From Platynereis dumerilii (Eukaryota; Annelida; Polychaeta; Phyllodocida; Nereididae), in contig JAPTHN010000012.1 of the NCBI GenBank assembly GCA_026936325.1, forward strand, positions 45,598,263-45,662,262: a stretch of 64,000 nt of DNA. Reading direction: 5' to 3'. Shown piece by piece: positions 32,743-44,301 of the stretch (its first letter is position 1; every line of letters begins with the position of its first letter). The translations under genes were made by a program, and so were the position numbers. Below the pieces are notes generated by a model that was given only the letters and a program-made list of their open reading frames with translations, was not told the origin of the DNA and made no database searches.

Positions 32743-34524
32743 ATGATATGTATATTGTCACTGGATAAAACGTGTGCATATCATAAAATCACTTCAAAGT
32801 GGTATGCTTGAAATTAACCTTTTGAAATGGCCAATATCATTTGAAAAAGTAGCACCTTGAAATCAGTATAGACTGAAATTCGATAAAGGTTACATTTGGA
32901 GTCTTTAGAACCCACTATAGATCTTCAGTTGAAACAGCTGGAGCTCGCATCTTTCAGTAATCACAAATAAATGGAATATTGGTAATAAAATGAATTTCGA
33001 ATTCTATAGAGAACACATTTTGTGCAGTTGGTGTAGGAGATAACTTAGAGCGAAGGAAAGTAAACTAATTTGGCTCTTCTCAGATGTCGCTAATATATAA
33101 TCATTTCTTTAAAAATAAAAACACCCTCTTGTGGGTTTACTTTTTCTTGTGGGTTGAAAAAAATCAGTTGTGATTTGAGCAAACTCATGAAAGGCACAGT
33201 GATATGCTCAAATCACTGAGAAACTACATGTTATACATCAAAAAGCAGTGTGTTTACCGTACAAGAAAAGGTCAAAAGTCACTAGACTGTGGTACAGCAG
33301 ACAAAAAATGAGTGCTTACAGAAAAGTTGTTGGTGGCCATCAATGACCTGACAACAAGCCCTATCAAACACTAACACTTTGAAATAAAGTGACACTTTGT
33401 CATTGGACAGCTTGTGACCTCATTGATACTCAGTTGGTCACTAGTTCTGATAGCATTTCAAGTACCATAAATTTATTTTGACTCATAGAGAATGATATGG
33501 CATGGATGGGGCTGTGAGCTCAGAAGGAACTTTTCAGTCTACTGCATCAGTCTTGTGGAAATTGGCAATTTTCTTACTTTTTAATCCGTAAAGATCTTTT
33601 TGGAGTGGGCCTAGTGATATTGCTATTTTATCAATTATTGAATGTCATTATAAGTAATTTTTTTTTTTGCACTTCTATTATTCAAAATTCAATTAGACCA
33701 GTGGCGTAAAGACGTGCATCCAGTCAATTTGGACTGCAAGGCCAAATTCTAAAATTGTATCCATCATTGGAAAGAAGGTGATGAGAATTCCAAGATTGCT
33801 GATTTAATGCCTCAAGAAATTCAGATGAATTTAGAATGAAAGAAAGTCCTCAAATCTGTTGATTGTCATAGAAATAGCTTTAATCTGTTTTTAAAAACTT
33901 GTTTCGATGTTTCTCTATCCAACAGTGCACTCTATCGCCATATTCAGGCAATGATGAGTCATCTAATCTTATATATAGGACTGCAAATCATGCTTTGGAG
34001 ATCATAATTTTGGACTACATGTACCTCCACAATACAAAAATTTTCTGAATTTAATTCGATAAGTGTTGCTATGGGCTGTTTTGGCAAAATTAATGATAAT
34101 TCTGGTAAACAATACAGAACCCTATCACAGGTGATTGCAGCCTGTGATCAAATTGTTAAATGCATAAAAACATTATTTGCAAAATTTTGTGAAAGAAATT
34201 TTTATGGCGCTTCCTTGTGTCTGGTAACACTATTCATTAAGAACCAACACTTGAGTATTTTCAACGCACATGCATTTTAATGAGAGGAGAATAACCTCCT
34301 TAAGATCAATTAACAACATCAAAGGAGCATTACAGGGATACAAGTGCATCGAAAAGAATGTGAAGAAACTAACAAGACAAGGTAACACAGTTTCCTAAAT
34401 TTATACACTGTAGGAGATATATAGTGTATTTTGAAGAAAATATGTGACAACACGCAATTGAGAATGCCTAGTTGACCCAGCAAGAGATGTATTCAAACCT
34501 AGGGTCAGGCGATTGGCGGCCCAG

Positions 34525-35272
34525 TGTCACCACTGAGGCTTTTATCCTCAGAGGTGTTTTCGTATCTTGGCACTGGGTTCACCTTTAAGGTACGAAGTAC
34601 ACCTGTCTCTTTCACGAACTCATCATATGCCTCCAAATAAGTTACATTTAAGTTTAAATTGGTAAATGAGAGTTAATCGATATTAGATAACATTGTATAT
34701 ATTATCTGCTTTATTATTGTGTAAATTGTAAGAGCAGCTAGAAAGAACTAAGAAATAGACTCGTCCTCATTTCCTTCCGATGGTTTCCATAGCAACCATT
34801 AGCTCTGTGTTTTGCGCAAGCGCAAACACCCTAACGTAAATCCTAGGGGTAAGCTTGGGTTGCCCAAGCAGAAGAGAACGGGCCTCTGCACGGGCGCTCC
34901 TCTCTCCCTGATGGAAGGACGAACGTCAGGTAAGAGGTATCGTGGTGAAAAGTATGATTAAGGGTTTCCTTATGAACCTCGAAGTCATGGTCGATTGAGA
35001 TGGTGTTTTATCATAAAGTAGGCAAACTTTTCAGGTTATTGTTCTGATTCTAAAGTTAGATTGGACGTTAAAAAGAGTGGTCAATCTATTGTACGTTACG
35101 TTCATGATTCTGTAACTGTTCGATGAATGTTTATTAAAGGAAGTTATTGGATCTTATCCGTTATGCCTCTGGTATTTCTTGAGTAGGTGTTTCACGACGA
35201 TAAGGTTGAAATGTCTCCCGCAGTGATCCCCGGTAAGCAGTCCATCTTTGCTCTTAAAGAAGCTACCAATAG
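34525..35272 (+). mobile_element. Solo LTR of a related, older family
   Basis: Starts TGTCACCACTGAGG and follows the giant element's LTR along its length: GAGGTGT, the CCATAGCAACCATTAGC/CCATGGCAACAGTTACC block, GCAAGCGCAAACACCCTA, GGTAAGCTTGGGTTGCCCAAGCAG, the splice-donor hairpin, TGCCTCTGGTATTTCTTGAG and a final CAGTCCATCTTTGCTC. It is clearly diverged, so it comes from a relative rather than from this copy. No internal region is attached, as after recombination between two LTRs. The right end is approximate and no clean target duplication was found. Confidence 0.8.
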
Positions 35273-36109
35273 AACAACCCTACCCCCAAGCTTTGGCCAA
35301 AATCTGTACAATAATGGTTAGCACAATGTATGGCACCAAACAGATTTAGGAAATACTTTTTGATCACACTGCATGCCCAAGACTGTATTGGTTCACTGCT
35401 GTAAGAGCTGTTGCTAAATATTTGATGACATCGCAGGATCTTGTGAGTTGTAATTGTGGTTTGTGGCAAAGAAATTATTGTGCTGGTTAGAATATGTTTC
35501 ATCAATCACATGCATGATTCAAGCCTTGTGGGATTCATTACAATTACTTGGATGTTATCCGATTATTGCATGGCACAGGAGATGAAGCAATGCTATTACA
35601 ATGCGGGTTGATTATGGCAATTCAATGGTTGGTGATTATCTCATTGTGATATCATGTAATTTAGGAAGCTGGCAATTCCATGTATAAGAATGGGTACTAC
35701 AACTTCACATGTCAGCAAGATGACCAAATCAAATATCCTATTGCATATCTAGCAACCATTAAACAATCAATCTTTTATAATTGCCCAAAAACTGCATGAT
35801 GCCTTAAAAAGATTCACATTTTATTTTGACAACCACTTTATCAGAAAATTTAGGAACAGGCAAAATAAAAGAAGGATCTACATGTATTCTAAAACACGGA
35901 AATCACCATTACATATATATATGTATTGTAGAAACCCCATTGTAAATTTGTCCAAAGCTATCCTTTTGATATGATAGTTTAGACAATCAGTGTTGTCCTG
36001 GATCATTGTGTATTAAAATGGTCCTTACAAAAAGGATAAATTTGGCTCCTTGAAGTGAAAAATGCTAAATTAATTATTAAATAGAAAAAAGTATAATCTG
36101 TGTTATCTG

Positions 36110-36630
36110 CTGGACACCAAAGGGCAGAAAAAAAATCTAATTTAGTACAGGGTTGTGAACTCACAAGCATTTTGTGAAATGTGGTGATGAGGTGTCCTTA
36201 ATTATTTCCTTGCTTTTCCATTAGATCTCTGCCAAGAAATTGATATGTTGTACCTTGAAACTGGAACAAAATATTACTAAGAGTTGTGAATTTTATGGTA
36301 TACATACAATAGATGAATAATTGTGCAGATAATTTTCATTGGTCGCGGTGTTCATGAAGTATTTGAAGTTGTCAATATACTGATTTAAGGTGAAGTTCAT
36401 AGACAGGCAATTCTTTGTTAGAGATATATAATGATGCAAACGGCTGTGAATTCATCATTTTCTACTTCATAAATTTCCATCACAAGTCTACAAATCTGAG
36501 TTCTTGAAATTTTCATCTCAATCACTCTCGTCAGATTATTTTAAGAATTTATCCTTGGAGACGAAATTGACAAATTGCCGTGGCTTTCATTTTATTCTGA
36601 CTTTAAGAAGCTGATGGTCACAGTGTATGT
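36110..36630 (-). repeat. Inverted segment within array copy 1
   Basis: This stretch is the reverse complement of the matching part of the other copies (about 47230-47760 and 59285-59790). Examples are GGTTGTGAACTCAC here against GTGAGTTCACAACC at 47700, and AAGAAGCTGATGGTCACAGTG at 36606 against CAGCTTCTTAAAG at 59289. Flanking parts keep the normal order, so the inversion is local, about 0.5 kb. Confidence 0.7.
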
Positions 36631-37567
36631 GTTGGCAGAAAGAAATTTTGCATGTTAATCTCATCACTTCAACATGTCGTATCAGTGCCACTTGAAGAGG
36701 TAATCTTTTGATTGTAACAAGTTCTTTAGTGAGGATTGTTTGAAATAAAAGACGCTATCTTAAGGACCATTCTGTACATAAAACAAGTTGATGCATAATT
36801 GAGGTCAAGCAATAACCACACTTGTAATTTTGCAGAACATGTATTCAAAGACATGTGCGTCCTTGACAAAGTATCTAGCTGCATGCATATTGTATAACAA
36901 AGGCAAATGACATGCACACCAAATTAGCTGATCAATTATTAATTTTGGGTCCATGTAAATAACCCTTTATGGACATTTTAATGCACTTGCAGGCATAAAC
37001 TTGAAGGTAAATTTCATAATGAAGTCATCAGTGCCAAACACTGTAAATATTTAATGAAGCTAGAATCCATGTGCTTACTTTATGGCTTTTTAAAAGTTGC
37101 CAACTGTTTCAGCTGTTGATGCAGTTCATTGTCTCAAAGAGTAGACAACATTTCTGAAAATAGAACATTTTTTGCACAAAGATTTGTTATATCCTTCCAT
37201 AGTGGTTAACTGAAATGCAATGATAAAAGAAGGATGTGAGCATTGACAGGACTGGACAGAAAATCAGCTAGGTTAGGTTCAGATAGCAGAGAACTGGTAG
37301 TTCTTGTATATATACATATGTTGTAGTATAATAATTACTTACCTTGTAAGAGCAGTTAAGTAAACATGGCTGCCAAAGCGTCTTCCTCGACCCTCTTCCC
37401 GCCGATTACATAAGCGTTATCGATCCATAGGCCAATTAGAGGGTCAGATCTGCCAGCTCCAGTCAACCATACCAATCCACATATATAGTGGAGGCTTCCC
37501 GGCTCCCGCCACTCATTCCTTCACCTTCGTTCATGTCAGATCGCTGCACTGCACTTCGCACTTAGTA

Positions 37568-38511
37568 CAGGGTGTCTACAGAAAAAGAGGACAGTCACTT
37601 TTTTTGTTTTTCACACTCGTATAAGTTCAGAATTTGGTGATAAGTCTAACATAAGAATGGATTTGATAGTCAGTCATATTAGGTCTATTGCAAATGTGTT
37701 TATTTGTGAATTAGATCACTACTAAAGGCAAAATGCAAGCATGATATGCAAAAGTGCTTGCATTGCTCTAAGCTGAAAAAGATCGTCCTGTTTTCCTCAT
37801 TCTTGATGAGAAAAGTTTCACCATTTACGGTGCTTGTGAGAGTAGGAATGATTCATGCGTGAGTAGTGGGACATTTGCTGATGCTCCAGCTGCCGATAAT
37901 TCAATTCAGGACCTAACACTTTGTCTTCAACATGGAGTCATCTAATGACAAGAAAATCACAAAAATGTCTCAAATAAACCATTGACCAGAGTGCCGGAAT
38001 CAATGCAAATGTTTATAATAACATTCTGAAATAATTGGGGGTGCCATGGCGTCAGACGAGAAACTCTTTTGTTGGCAAAATCATCTTCCTACAAGGTGTA
38101 GCACCTGTTCATACTGCGAAGAAGACTCAGGAGTGCCTCAAAACAAGCCTCCTGAGCCAGGTAGAGTGCCACCCCTTGTCTCCTGAGCTGGATCTAGTGG
38201 ATTATTCAGTATGGGCAAATTGGGAGATAGAATCTAGCAAGTTATCGCAACCCTCGCATTAAAGTTACAGGCCTCGGCCATGTCTGCATGGGCAAAATGT
38301 TTGTGGAGAGCATCAAACACGCTTTTGCATCATTTATGTCTCATCTGCAGAAAGTTACCACATCTAGGGATGCGAATAATGGGTAATTTGACTGTTCTGA
38401 ATACACTGTTCATATACAAATCATGTTTTGTTGAATAATGATGCTTGGCACAAAATAAAATGCAAACAAATCCAATTGTGTTGACTGTCCTCTTTTTCTG
38501 TAGACACCCTG
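37568..38511 (+). mobile_element. Mariner-type DNA transposon relic (944 bp)
   Basis: Terminal inverted repeats of about 30 bp, CAGGGTGTCTACAGAAAAAG at the left and its complement at the right, are flanked by TA at 37566-37567 and 38512-38513. This is the Tc1/mariner signature. The interior carries transposase remnants. It inserted into the 5' part of the DIRS-like element and is therefore younger than that insertion. Confidence 0.9.
37785..38262 (+). pseudogene. Mariner transposase remnant
   Basis: Fragments of a mariner-family transposase (cut-and-paste enzyme with a DD[D/E] catalytic core) can be read in more than one frame. One fragment near 37797 gives ILDEKSFTIYGA, like the FTDEK-IF region with the first catalytic Asp. 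The open stretch 38035-38262 gives GVAPVHTAKKTQECL, like QDGAPxHT with the second catalytic region (the usual Asp is replaced), then PELDLVDYSVWANWE, like the SPDLNPLDYSVW motif. Intact transposases are about 340 residues. Here the N-terminal DNA-binding part is missing and the frame is shifted and interrupted, so it cannot be active. Confidence 0.8.
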
Positions 38512-38651
38512 TAAGTCCAGATTCCTTATCTTTGTCTGCCTATTATTGACACTGCACTCCGTGCGGCTGTCCGAGGTATCCTGCTACTAGTCAGTTCAAT
38601 CATGGGTTAAAGCGACCGGCAAATTTGACACTTTTGAGTTTCCTGCCAACC

Positions 38652-40205
38652 ATGACTAAACATAGGCGTTGTACTGTCTGCCTACAGCCGCCAAAGGGTC
38701 ACCCTGGCCCGATGGGAGGCAAATGTCACACTCTGAAAGATGATTACGCTGACGATGATGTAGATTATGATCAGGATAGTGGAGCCTCGCAGACTCTGGT
38801 TTCTGGTGGTTTTGATGCAGTTCATGACAGGGGGGATGAGTTTTTCGGTTCTGATGGCTTTGGGGGTGGGTCTGAGTACCGGGGGCCGCCCCATACCGAC
38901 CCAACGTGGGCTGGTACCCCCACGCATTGCCTGACGGACTTCGTGGTTGATGAGGGTGGCCGGGCCGACACTGTTGACATGGAGCGTCAGGCGGTTGCCA
39001 TGGGCACGCCATCTAGCGGCTGCATCCGAATCAGCAGGCCACACGTAGAGCCCTCACGGAGTTACGCAAGTCGCGTTCTCTCAGTCCCAAACTACGCTTA
39101 TAATCCTGGTATCGAGTCGCAACCTGGTCCCTATAGTGCAGGGTGGCCTCACCGAGACCCACAGTCCAGTATATCAGTCCAAAATGAGTCACATGACTTA
39201 CTATCCGTGGCCGATGTAGCTAGAACGTCTTGCCTCCCGGCATTACTGAAACAGCATGGCTCGGGCGCCAGTAGTACTCGCAGTTTTACGCCAGGGGTCG
39301 CCACTAGTACGGGACTCCACAATAGCAGGCAGCGCCACCACCAAGCCTCCCATGGGGCAGCTACCAGTCGGGGAGTTCACCAGGCCCAGGAGAGGCATGA
39401 CTGGGAACCCAATGAACAGTATAACCCTAATGCTGTGAGACCAAATGTTACCAGAGACCCTACCAGTGCTTCCGCACTCCGTTACAATGAGCAAAGTGCC
39501 CCAAGGCACAGTGACCAGTGGGGTGAGAGTGAACCAAGATACCATGATGTAAATTTTGATGAACCTAGATACCTTGACACAATGGGTGCAGGCGGGCCCA
39601 GGTACCATGATCAACGTGCACCATTGCATGCCGAGCGTTTGGGTGCACCTAGGCCCAGACAACAAACCTCACGCAGCCGCGTACCTGATGTGTACCAGGG
39701 CTCCGATGTCCCCCCCTACGGATATGGTGACGGGATGGAGGGACGCCACCAGGCCAGGATACAGCCCCACCCCAGGATGGAGCCCCATGCCAGGATAGAC
39801 CCCCACTCCAGGATGGTGGCCCTCCCCAGGATGGATCCCAGGATGGACCCCAGGATGGAACGCATCCCCAGGATGGACCTCAGGATGGAACCCCACGCCA
39901 GGATGGACCCCCACGCCAGGATGGACCCCCACGCCAGGAGGGACCCCTACGCCAGGACAGAGCTTCAGCCCGGGAGCGACCCCTACAGAAGGATGGACTG
40001 TCATCCCAGGATGGATCCTGCGTCTTACCACTACGCCAGGGCAACACAGGTCGTCCCAGGACATGGAGATGGACTGCCCGGACTGGGCATTGACGCTGCT
40101 GCCAGGGCACCTCATCACATTGATCCTCGGGTGGCTCAGGCCGCCTTGGATGGTGAGTTCGCTCATCTTGAACTGTTTCTAAATCTATATATACATTCAA
40201 ACTAA
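38652..40205 (+). CDS. Gag-like first ORF of the DIRS-like element
   Basis: The first ATG is at 38652. The start shows a compact cysteine/histidine motif ([19 protein letters not shown]) of the sort found at the N-terminus of DIRS-type Gag proteins. An acidic stretch, a Gly/Ser/Arg-rich middle and then a tandem repeat of R-M-D-P-x-A type (about residues 370-455) follow. The repeat comes from an 18-bp DNA repeat at about 39753-40018. The product would bind the element's RNA. Family assignment rests on the neighbouring domains rather than on this ORF alone. Confidence 0.6.
   Translation: MTKHRRCTVCLQPPKGHPGPMGGKCHTLKDDYADDDVDYDQDSGASQTLVSGGFDAVHDRGDEFFGSDGFGGGSEYRGPPHTDPTWAGTPTHCLTDFVVDEGGRADTVDMERQAVAMGTPSSGCIRISRPHVEPSRSYASRVLSVPNYAYNPGIESQPGPYSAGWPHRDPQSSISVQNESHDLLSVADVARTSCLPALLKQHGSGASSTRSFTPGVATSTGLHNSRQRHHQASHGAATSRGVHQAQERHDWEPNEQYNPNAVRPNVTRDPTSASALRYNEQSAPRHSDQWGESEPRYHDVNFDEPRYLDTMGAGGPRYHDQRAPLHAERLGAPRPRQQTSRSRVPDVYQGSDVPPYGYGDGMEGRHQARIQPHPRMEPHARIDPHSRMVALPRMDPRMDPRMERIPRMDLRMEPHARMDPHARMDPHARRDPYARTELQPGSDPYRRMDCHPRMDPASYHYARATQVVPGHGDGLPGLGIDAAARAPHHIDPRVAQAALDGEFAHLELFLNLYIHSN
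39753..40018 (+). repeat. Coding minisatellite (18-bp unit) in the DIRS-like gag
   Basis: Units of ATGGACCCCCACGCCAGG with variants are repeated about a dozen times, giving a repeated RMDP(H)A peptide. The unit length is a multiple of three, so the frame is kept through the array. Confidence 0.8.
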
Positions 40206-40535
40206 AATGCTAATGACATGCAAATGAGGTCATGCCAGGTCACAGGATGTTTGCCAGCTAAAAACTCCTTCCATAGGCCTGTCCTTCCCCTACACCCTTC
40301 ACCTACCCTTCTTTCACCCTTTTCTTCTTCTGATGACATCATTAATTGCTGTTACCTTTGCTGTTTAATGCAGTTTGTGCATAACATCAAAGTTAGTTCC
40401 CTTCGTCTCCACAAGACCTCCACTTATGCAAATCAGCTACTGGGTCAGAAATCTTTCCCCCCAAAAATGTTATGCCACATGCCAGCACGGACAAGCAGTA
40501 ACGTTTTCTGGCCCTTCACAATCTTATAGAAATAC

Positions 40536-41246
40536 TTGACTGACAACTTTCAATCAACATGCCGTGAAAATCTCCACCTGTTTATTCCCTTATCGGTTTC
40601 TGAGCTTTTAATTTGCTTTACTAGTTGTAATACAAATGAATTTGAAGAAACTAGATTCGCTGATGGTTTGGGCCAGAACTTAAAGCCCACTAGGCCTAGG
40701 AAAATGATAACCAGCCTATATAAATGGATGGAGGCTTGGGGCCAATATGAGGTGCTGCTGGTCTGCCACTATGGCATTGATTTATATCTGGAACTTGCAA
40801 GCTACAGAGCTTTCATCCTCTCACTTGCTGAGAAATACAAAATTCCCTTCATTCTTACGTATGACGAGAGGAACCGGGCTGCATTAGGCAGGGCCAGATC
40901 CTTCGAATTTACGCACTTCGACCAACAATTATTTGTCACAATTTTCGATGCGAATTCAATGAGGGCTACAAGTAAATGTAGCAAATGTAGCGCGCAAGAC
41001 CACACCAGTAATGAATGCCCCTTTCGTGGCAGTGGCTCCTCAGGAGCCAAGGCGCAACCCGCAGTCGAGAGGCCCAAGCCAAAGGCCGCTATCAACCCAA
41101 ATGAGATCAGCATCAGATTTCAAAATGGGACATGCAGATACAATAACTGCCCCCGCACTCACTGTTGTATCGGGTGTTCTGGACCAATCGGGGTCAAGAA
41201 CTGTCCTAAATGTTCCTCAGGCTCAGCAGGAGCTAAAACTACTTAA
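40536..41246 (+). CDS. Gag C-terminal region with zinc motifs (DIRS-like element)
   Basis: The N-terminal half has the pattern W..Y....YG.DLYLEL..Y..FI..L..KY.IPFILTYDE..R seen in the nucleocapsid-side region of DIRS-type Gag proteins. Two cysteine clusters follow: CSKCSAQDHTSNEC, a CCHC knuckle, and a CRYNNCPRTHCCIGC cluster with further cysteines. Both are expected to bind RNA. The frame has no credible start of its own and presumably belongs with the upstream Gag region. This is a fossil copy. Confidence 0.6.
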   Translation: MTDNFQSTCRENLHLFIPLSVSELLICFTSCNTNEFEETRFADGLGQNLKPTRPRKMITSLYKWMEAWGQYEVLLVCHYGIDLYLELASYRAFILSLAEKYKIPFILTYDERNRAALGRARSFEFTHFDQQLFVTIFDANSMRATSKCSKCSAQDHTSNECPFRGSGSSGAKAQPAVERPKPKAAINPNEISIRFQNGTCRYNNCPRTHCCIGCSGPIGVKNCPKCSSGSAGAKTT

Positions 41247-42664
41247 TTCTTCTTATTTGCGTCGTATGCTGCACACAGTATACGACCCTGATCATGCGTC
41301 CGTTGTCCTGGACATGCTGGAGCAGGGGGTTAGGATCGGCAGGCCGGGGGCCATAGACACAATTGTGTCCCCCAATTGGCCATCTGCTCTCGAGCACCGA
41401 TCCAAAGTTACTGAGATTACTGTCAAAGATTGTGAGATGGGTTGCCTCCATGGCCCATTTCGACAGCCCCCCTATCAAGCCTATATTGTTTCCCCGCTGG
41501 GCGCATTCCTTAAACGCGACTCAGATAAAATTAGGTTAATTCACGACCTCTCCTTTCCAGCCGAGGGATCCTTCAACTCCCTGATTGATGCGGCTGAGTT
41601 TTCCCTTAAGTATGCCCCATAGATGATGCTGTGGCATACTGTAATGAGTATGTTTCCTCCCCCCTTACCTTGCTAAGCTAGAATTGCAAGATGCACTTAA
41701 ATTTATCAAAATTCATAGAGATGATTGGCATCTCATGGGGCTCTCATGGCTTGATAGGGCGGGCTGTACTCAGTACTACTTTTCTAAGGTGTTAAGCCTC
41801 GGCCTACTTTCGGCCCCAGCTCTTTTTGACCTATTTGTCTCTGCACTCCAGCTGTTCATGTTTCAAAGTGGGGCACCTGCATCTATCGTACGGTATTTGG
41901 ACGATTTTTTGATCATATCAGTAGACGCTCGTACATGTCGAGATGGCTTGGCCATCATGTTAGCGACATTCGAGCGGGCAGGTTTTCCGGTGCAGCCTTC
42001 TAAGGTTACCACCCCAGATACTATGGTAAAGTTTCTGGGTATTACCATCAACACCCTAGACCGGACCCTGTCAATTGACAGGGCCCGGCTCGAAGAGGTC
42101 CTGTCCCTGGTGTCCCAATTTCTGTCTCAGCGTACAGTCTCTAAGAGACACCTTTTGAGTTTAATTGGGAAGCTCGCCTTTGCGTCACGCGTGGTTAGCG
42201 TGGGTCGAGCTTTCCTGGGTCGTCTTATTGAGGCCTCAAAGGCCACCAAATATCTACATTTCAAAATAAGACTCAAATCTGGTGCCAGAGAAGATCTCAA
42301 GTGGTGGAGGGACTGTGTCCAGGATCACAATGGCGTCTCGATGCTTCCTGCCCCTTGGGACGACGCCTCAGCCCAGCATGTCTACTCCGACGCGTCTAAT
42401 GTTGGCCTGGGGGGTTACTATCACCCTGAATGGTTCTCTGCTCCTCTTGTTGGTTCCCTAGCATGCACAAGGGACAGGTCTATTAATTGGAGGGAATTTT
42501 ATGTTGCCCTCATTTCACTCGCCACATGGGCACCTCGCCTTGCAGGCAAAAATACATATTTTCACATCGACAATCAGTCGGTTGTCGGAGCCATTAAGAA
42601 TTCCCCTGTTCCCTCCTTTATGGCTCTGATCAGGTCTTGGTGCCTTTTAAAAATGCCAATTTGA
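41247..42664 (+). pseudogene. Reverse transcriptase and RNase H region (DIRS-like element)
   Basis: Reverse transcriptase motifs include the KIRLIHDLSFP block, GLLSAPALFD and the catalytic box RYLDDFLII (YLDD near 41895). RNase H motifs follow: VYSDASNVGLGGYY near 42380 and IDNQSVVGAIK near 42569. These enzymes copy the element's RNA to DNA. Similarity is to DIRS/Ngaro pol. The region is spread over more than one frame and looks decayed. Confidence 0.75.
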
Positions 42665-42789
42665 CATCAACGTTAAGCCAGTATATATTAATACTACAGA
42701 AAACGTTGATGCTGATGACTTGAGTAGACTTGCAGTCGACCAGTTCAAGCAACGCCGCCCTAGTGCCTCCCCCACTCCTACCTGGCCTA

Positions 42790-43806
42790 CATTCATTCCA
42801 TTTTAATTTCCAGGTCTGGACTCCAAGGTACAGTCCCTCATACAGCAGGGCATTACCTCCAATTCAAGAGGCCCTTATTCCACGGCCGTTAAAAAATATC
42901 AAAAATTTTGCTTGACTTATTCACTCCAAGTCCTCCCGATCTCCCAGTCAAACTCTCTGAGATTCGTGGCATACTTGGCCGACAAGGGGCTAGTCATTTC
43001 TACCATCAGGGTTTACTTGTCAGGACTCAGATCCTGGGCGATAGAACTTGGCCTTCCCGTCCCTTATATCTACTCCCTAACCCTAAACCAGGCTCTTAGG
43101 GCACTGGACCGAGTGCACACGCCGTTCCAGTCTCCCCAAATCCAGTACAATCATTTACTTACCATGCTGGTCATGGCCCCGTTTAATAAGGACAACTTGA
43201 TGTCCATGGCCGCCATGACCCTTGCTTACTATGCCTGCCTGCGTCCCTCAGAATACTTGCTCACCAAGGGAGTAAATTCCCCCCCCCCTGAGGGCCAACA
43301 TTACCTTCACCAGAGACATGGACGCCTTAGACTACAAGGTACTCCGCTCCAAGACGAACTACAAGGGTTTTGTTGTCCACGTCGGCTGCTCAAGATCACC
43401 AGTTTGTGCGGTTTGCTTGATTAAATGCATTTTCATTAATTATCCTTCCTCTCCTAATGCTCATCTTTTCACTATGCCAAATGGCGCTCCTTTATCTTAC
43501 TCCTATCTCTCCGCTAAGCTTAAATCCTTGTTAGGGCTCATAGGAGCCAACTCTACACATTACACCTTACACTCTCTCAGAGCGGGTGCAGCTACGACCG
43601 CAGCGGGCTGCTCGGAGACCGAGATTCAGCAGCTAGGGAGATGGGCCTCCCTTTGTTACCACAGGTACCTCAGACCCACTCGGGGAGCCCAAGCGGCCGT
43701 TTCTTCTCGCCTCGCTCTACCACTCCCTCTTAACCATTTCATCTCATTATTCATTCCCTCTTCTATCTGTATCTACTCTCTCCCTAACACTTATCCATCA
43801 TCTTAA
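42790..43806 (+). pseudogene. Tyrosine recombinase region (DIRS-like element)
   Basis: The tyrosine recombinase joins circular element DNA to a target in place of an integrase. The visible parts are a core-binding-like helix region (SNSLRFVAYLADKGL, about 42950), AYYACLRPSEYL with the first catalytic Arg, and the block HSLRAGAATTAAG ... LGRWAS ... YHRYL with the His-x-x-Arg pair, the Trp and the nucleophile Tyr region (43567-43675). It is spread over more than one frame and looks decayed. Confidence 0.75.
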
Positions 43807-44206
43807 GTAACACTATGTTAAATCCTTTTGTATTAACACTGATCTTGGTCTGTACCTTTCATTAAAACTAAAATTAAGTTAACTTACTCATAAGTTACCC
43901 AGTAAGTGTTCATACTCACCTTTGCCTCCTTTAAGATCAGTTCTAACAATACTGTTCTCAATTATTTGTTTTGTATTTATATGTGTGTCCTGTCTATATA
44001 TGTTGTCTCGTCTGTATTGTCCGCTGTGATGTCAGCCTGAATGTCTGAATGAATGTAATTGTAATTGTCTTGTCCTGAGCCAATAAAATGGCAATGTGTC
44101 CCAACACATGCTCCGTGTTCATGTTGTCTGTTTTAATGTACCTATAGATAGATTATGTACAACTGTTCAATTAATGAAGAACAAGAAATTATTCGAGGTC
44201 ATATCC

Positions 44207-44301
44207 CAGTGGGCATCTGACATCACCAGACAACAAACAGACGTCAAGATAACATGTGCGTAACGTCAGCTGATGTCTCCCTGACGTCAAATTTCCCACT
44301 C
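44207..44301. repeat. TGACGTCA-rich short inverted element, array copy 1
   Basis: Ends CAGTGGGCATCTGAC and CTGACGTCAAATTTCCCACT, which are partly complementary. Between them are AACGTCAGCTGATGTC and related motifs. It is present once per array unit (also near 48209 and 60541), so it was probably a small MITE caught in the unit before amplification. The 8-mer TGACGTCA is also the CREB/ATF site, but no regulatory role is shown. Confidence 0.5.

Larger units (their letters stand above)
31654..34159. other. Non-coding DNA between the LTR element and the tandem array
   Basis: AT-rich sequence without recognisable genes on either strand. It holds one MITE (32143-32293), an imperfect microsatellite (32655-32742) and a lone CAGTGGCGTAAAG at about 33692 that looks like one end of another hAT-type MITE whose partner end I could not find. 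It does not match the array units to its right. Confidence 0.6.
37320..44139 (+). mobile_element. DIRS-like tyrosine-recombinase retroelement, decayed
   Basis: This 6.8-kb insertion interrupts array copy 1. Its limits come from comparison with the uninterrupted copy near 60470-60490. Inside are a Gag-like region with zinc-binding motifs, a reverse transcriptase and RNase H region with a YLDD box, and a tyrosine recombinase region. There is no DDE integrase, which defines the DIRS order (DIRS, PAT or Ngaro clades). Neither inverted nor split direct terminal repeats could be recognised, so the clade is left open. The coding parts lie in several frames and the copy looks broken at a handful of places. 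A mariner-type relic is inserted near its left end. Confidence 0.85.

Noticed and set aside
33690-33710. CAGTGGCGTAAAG, resembling a hAT-type MITE end
   Set aside because: No matching opposite end or target duplication was found nearby.
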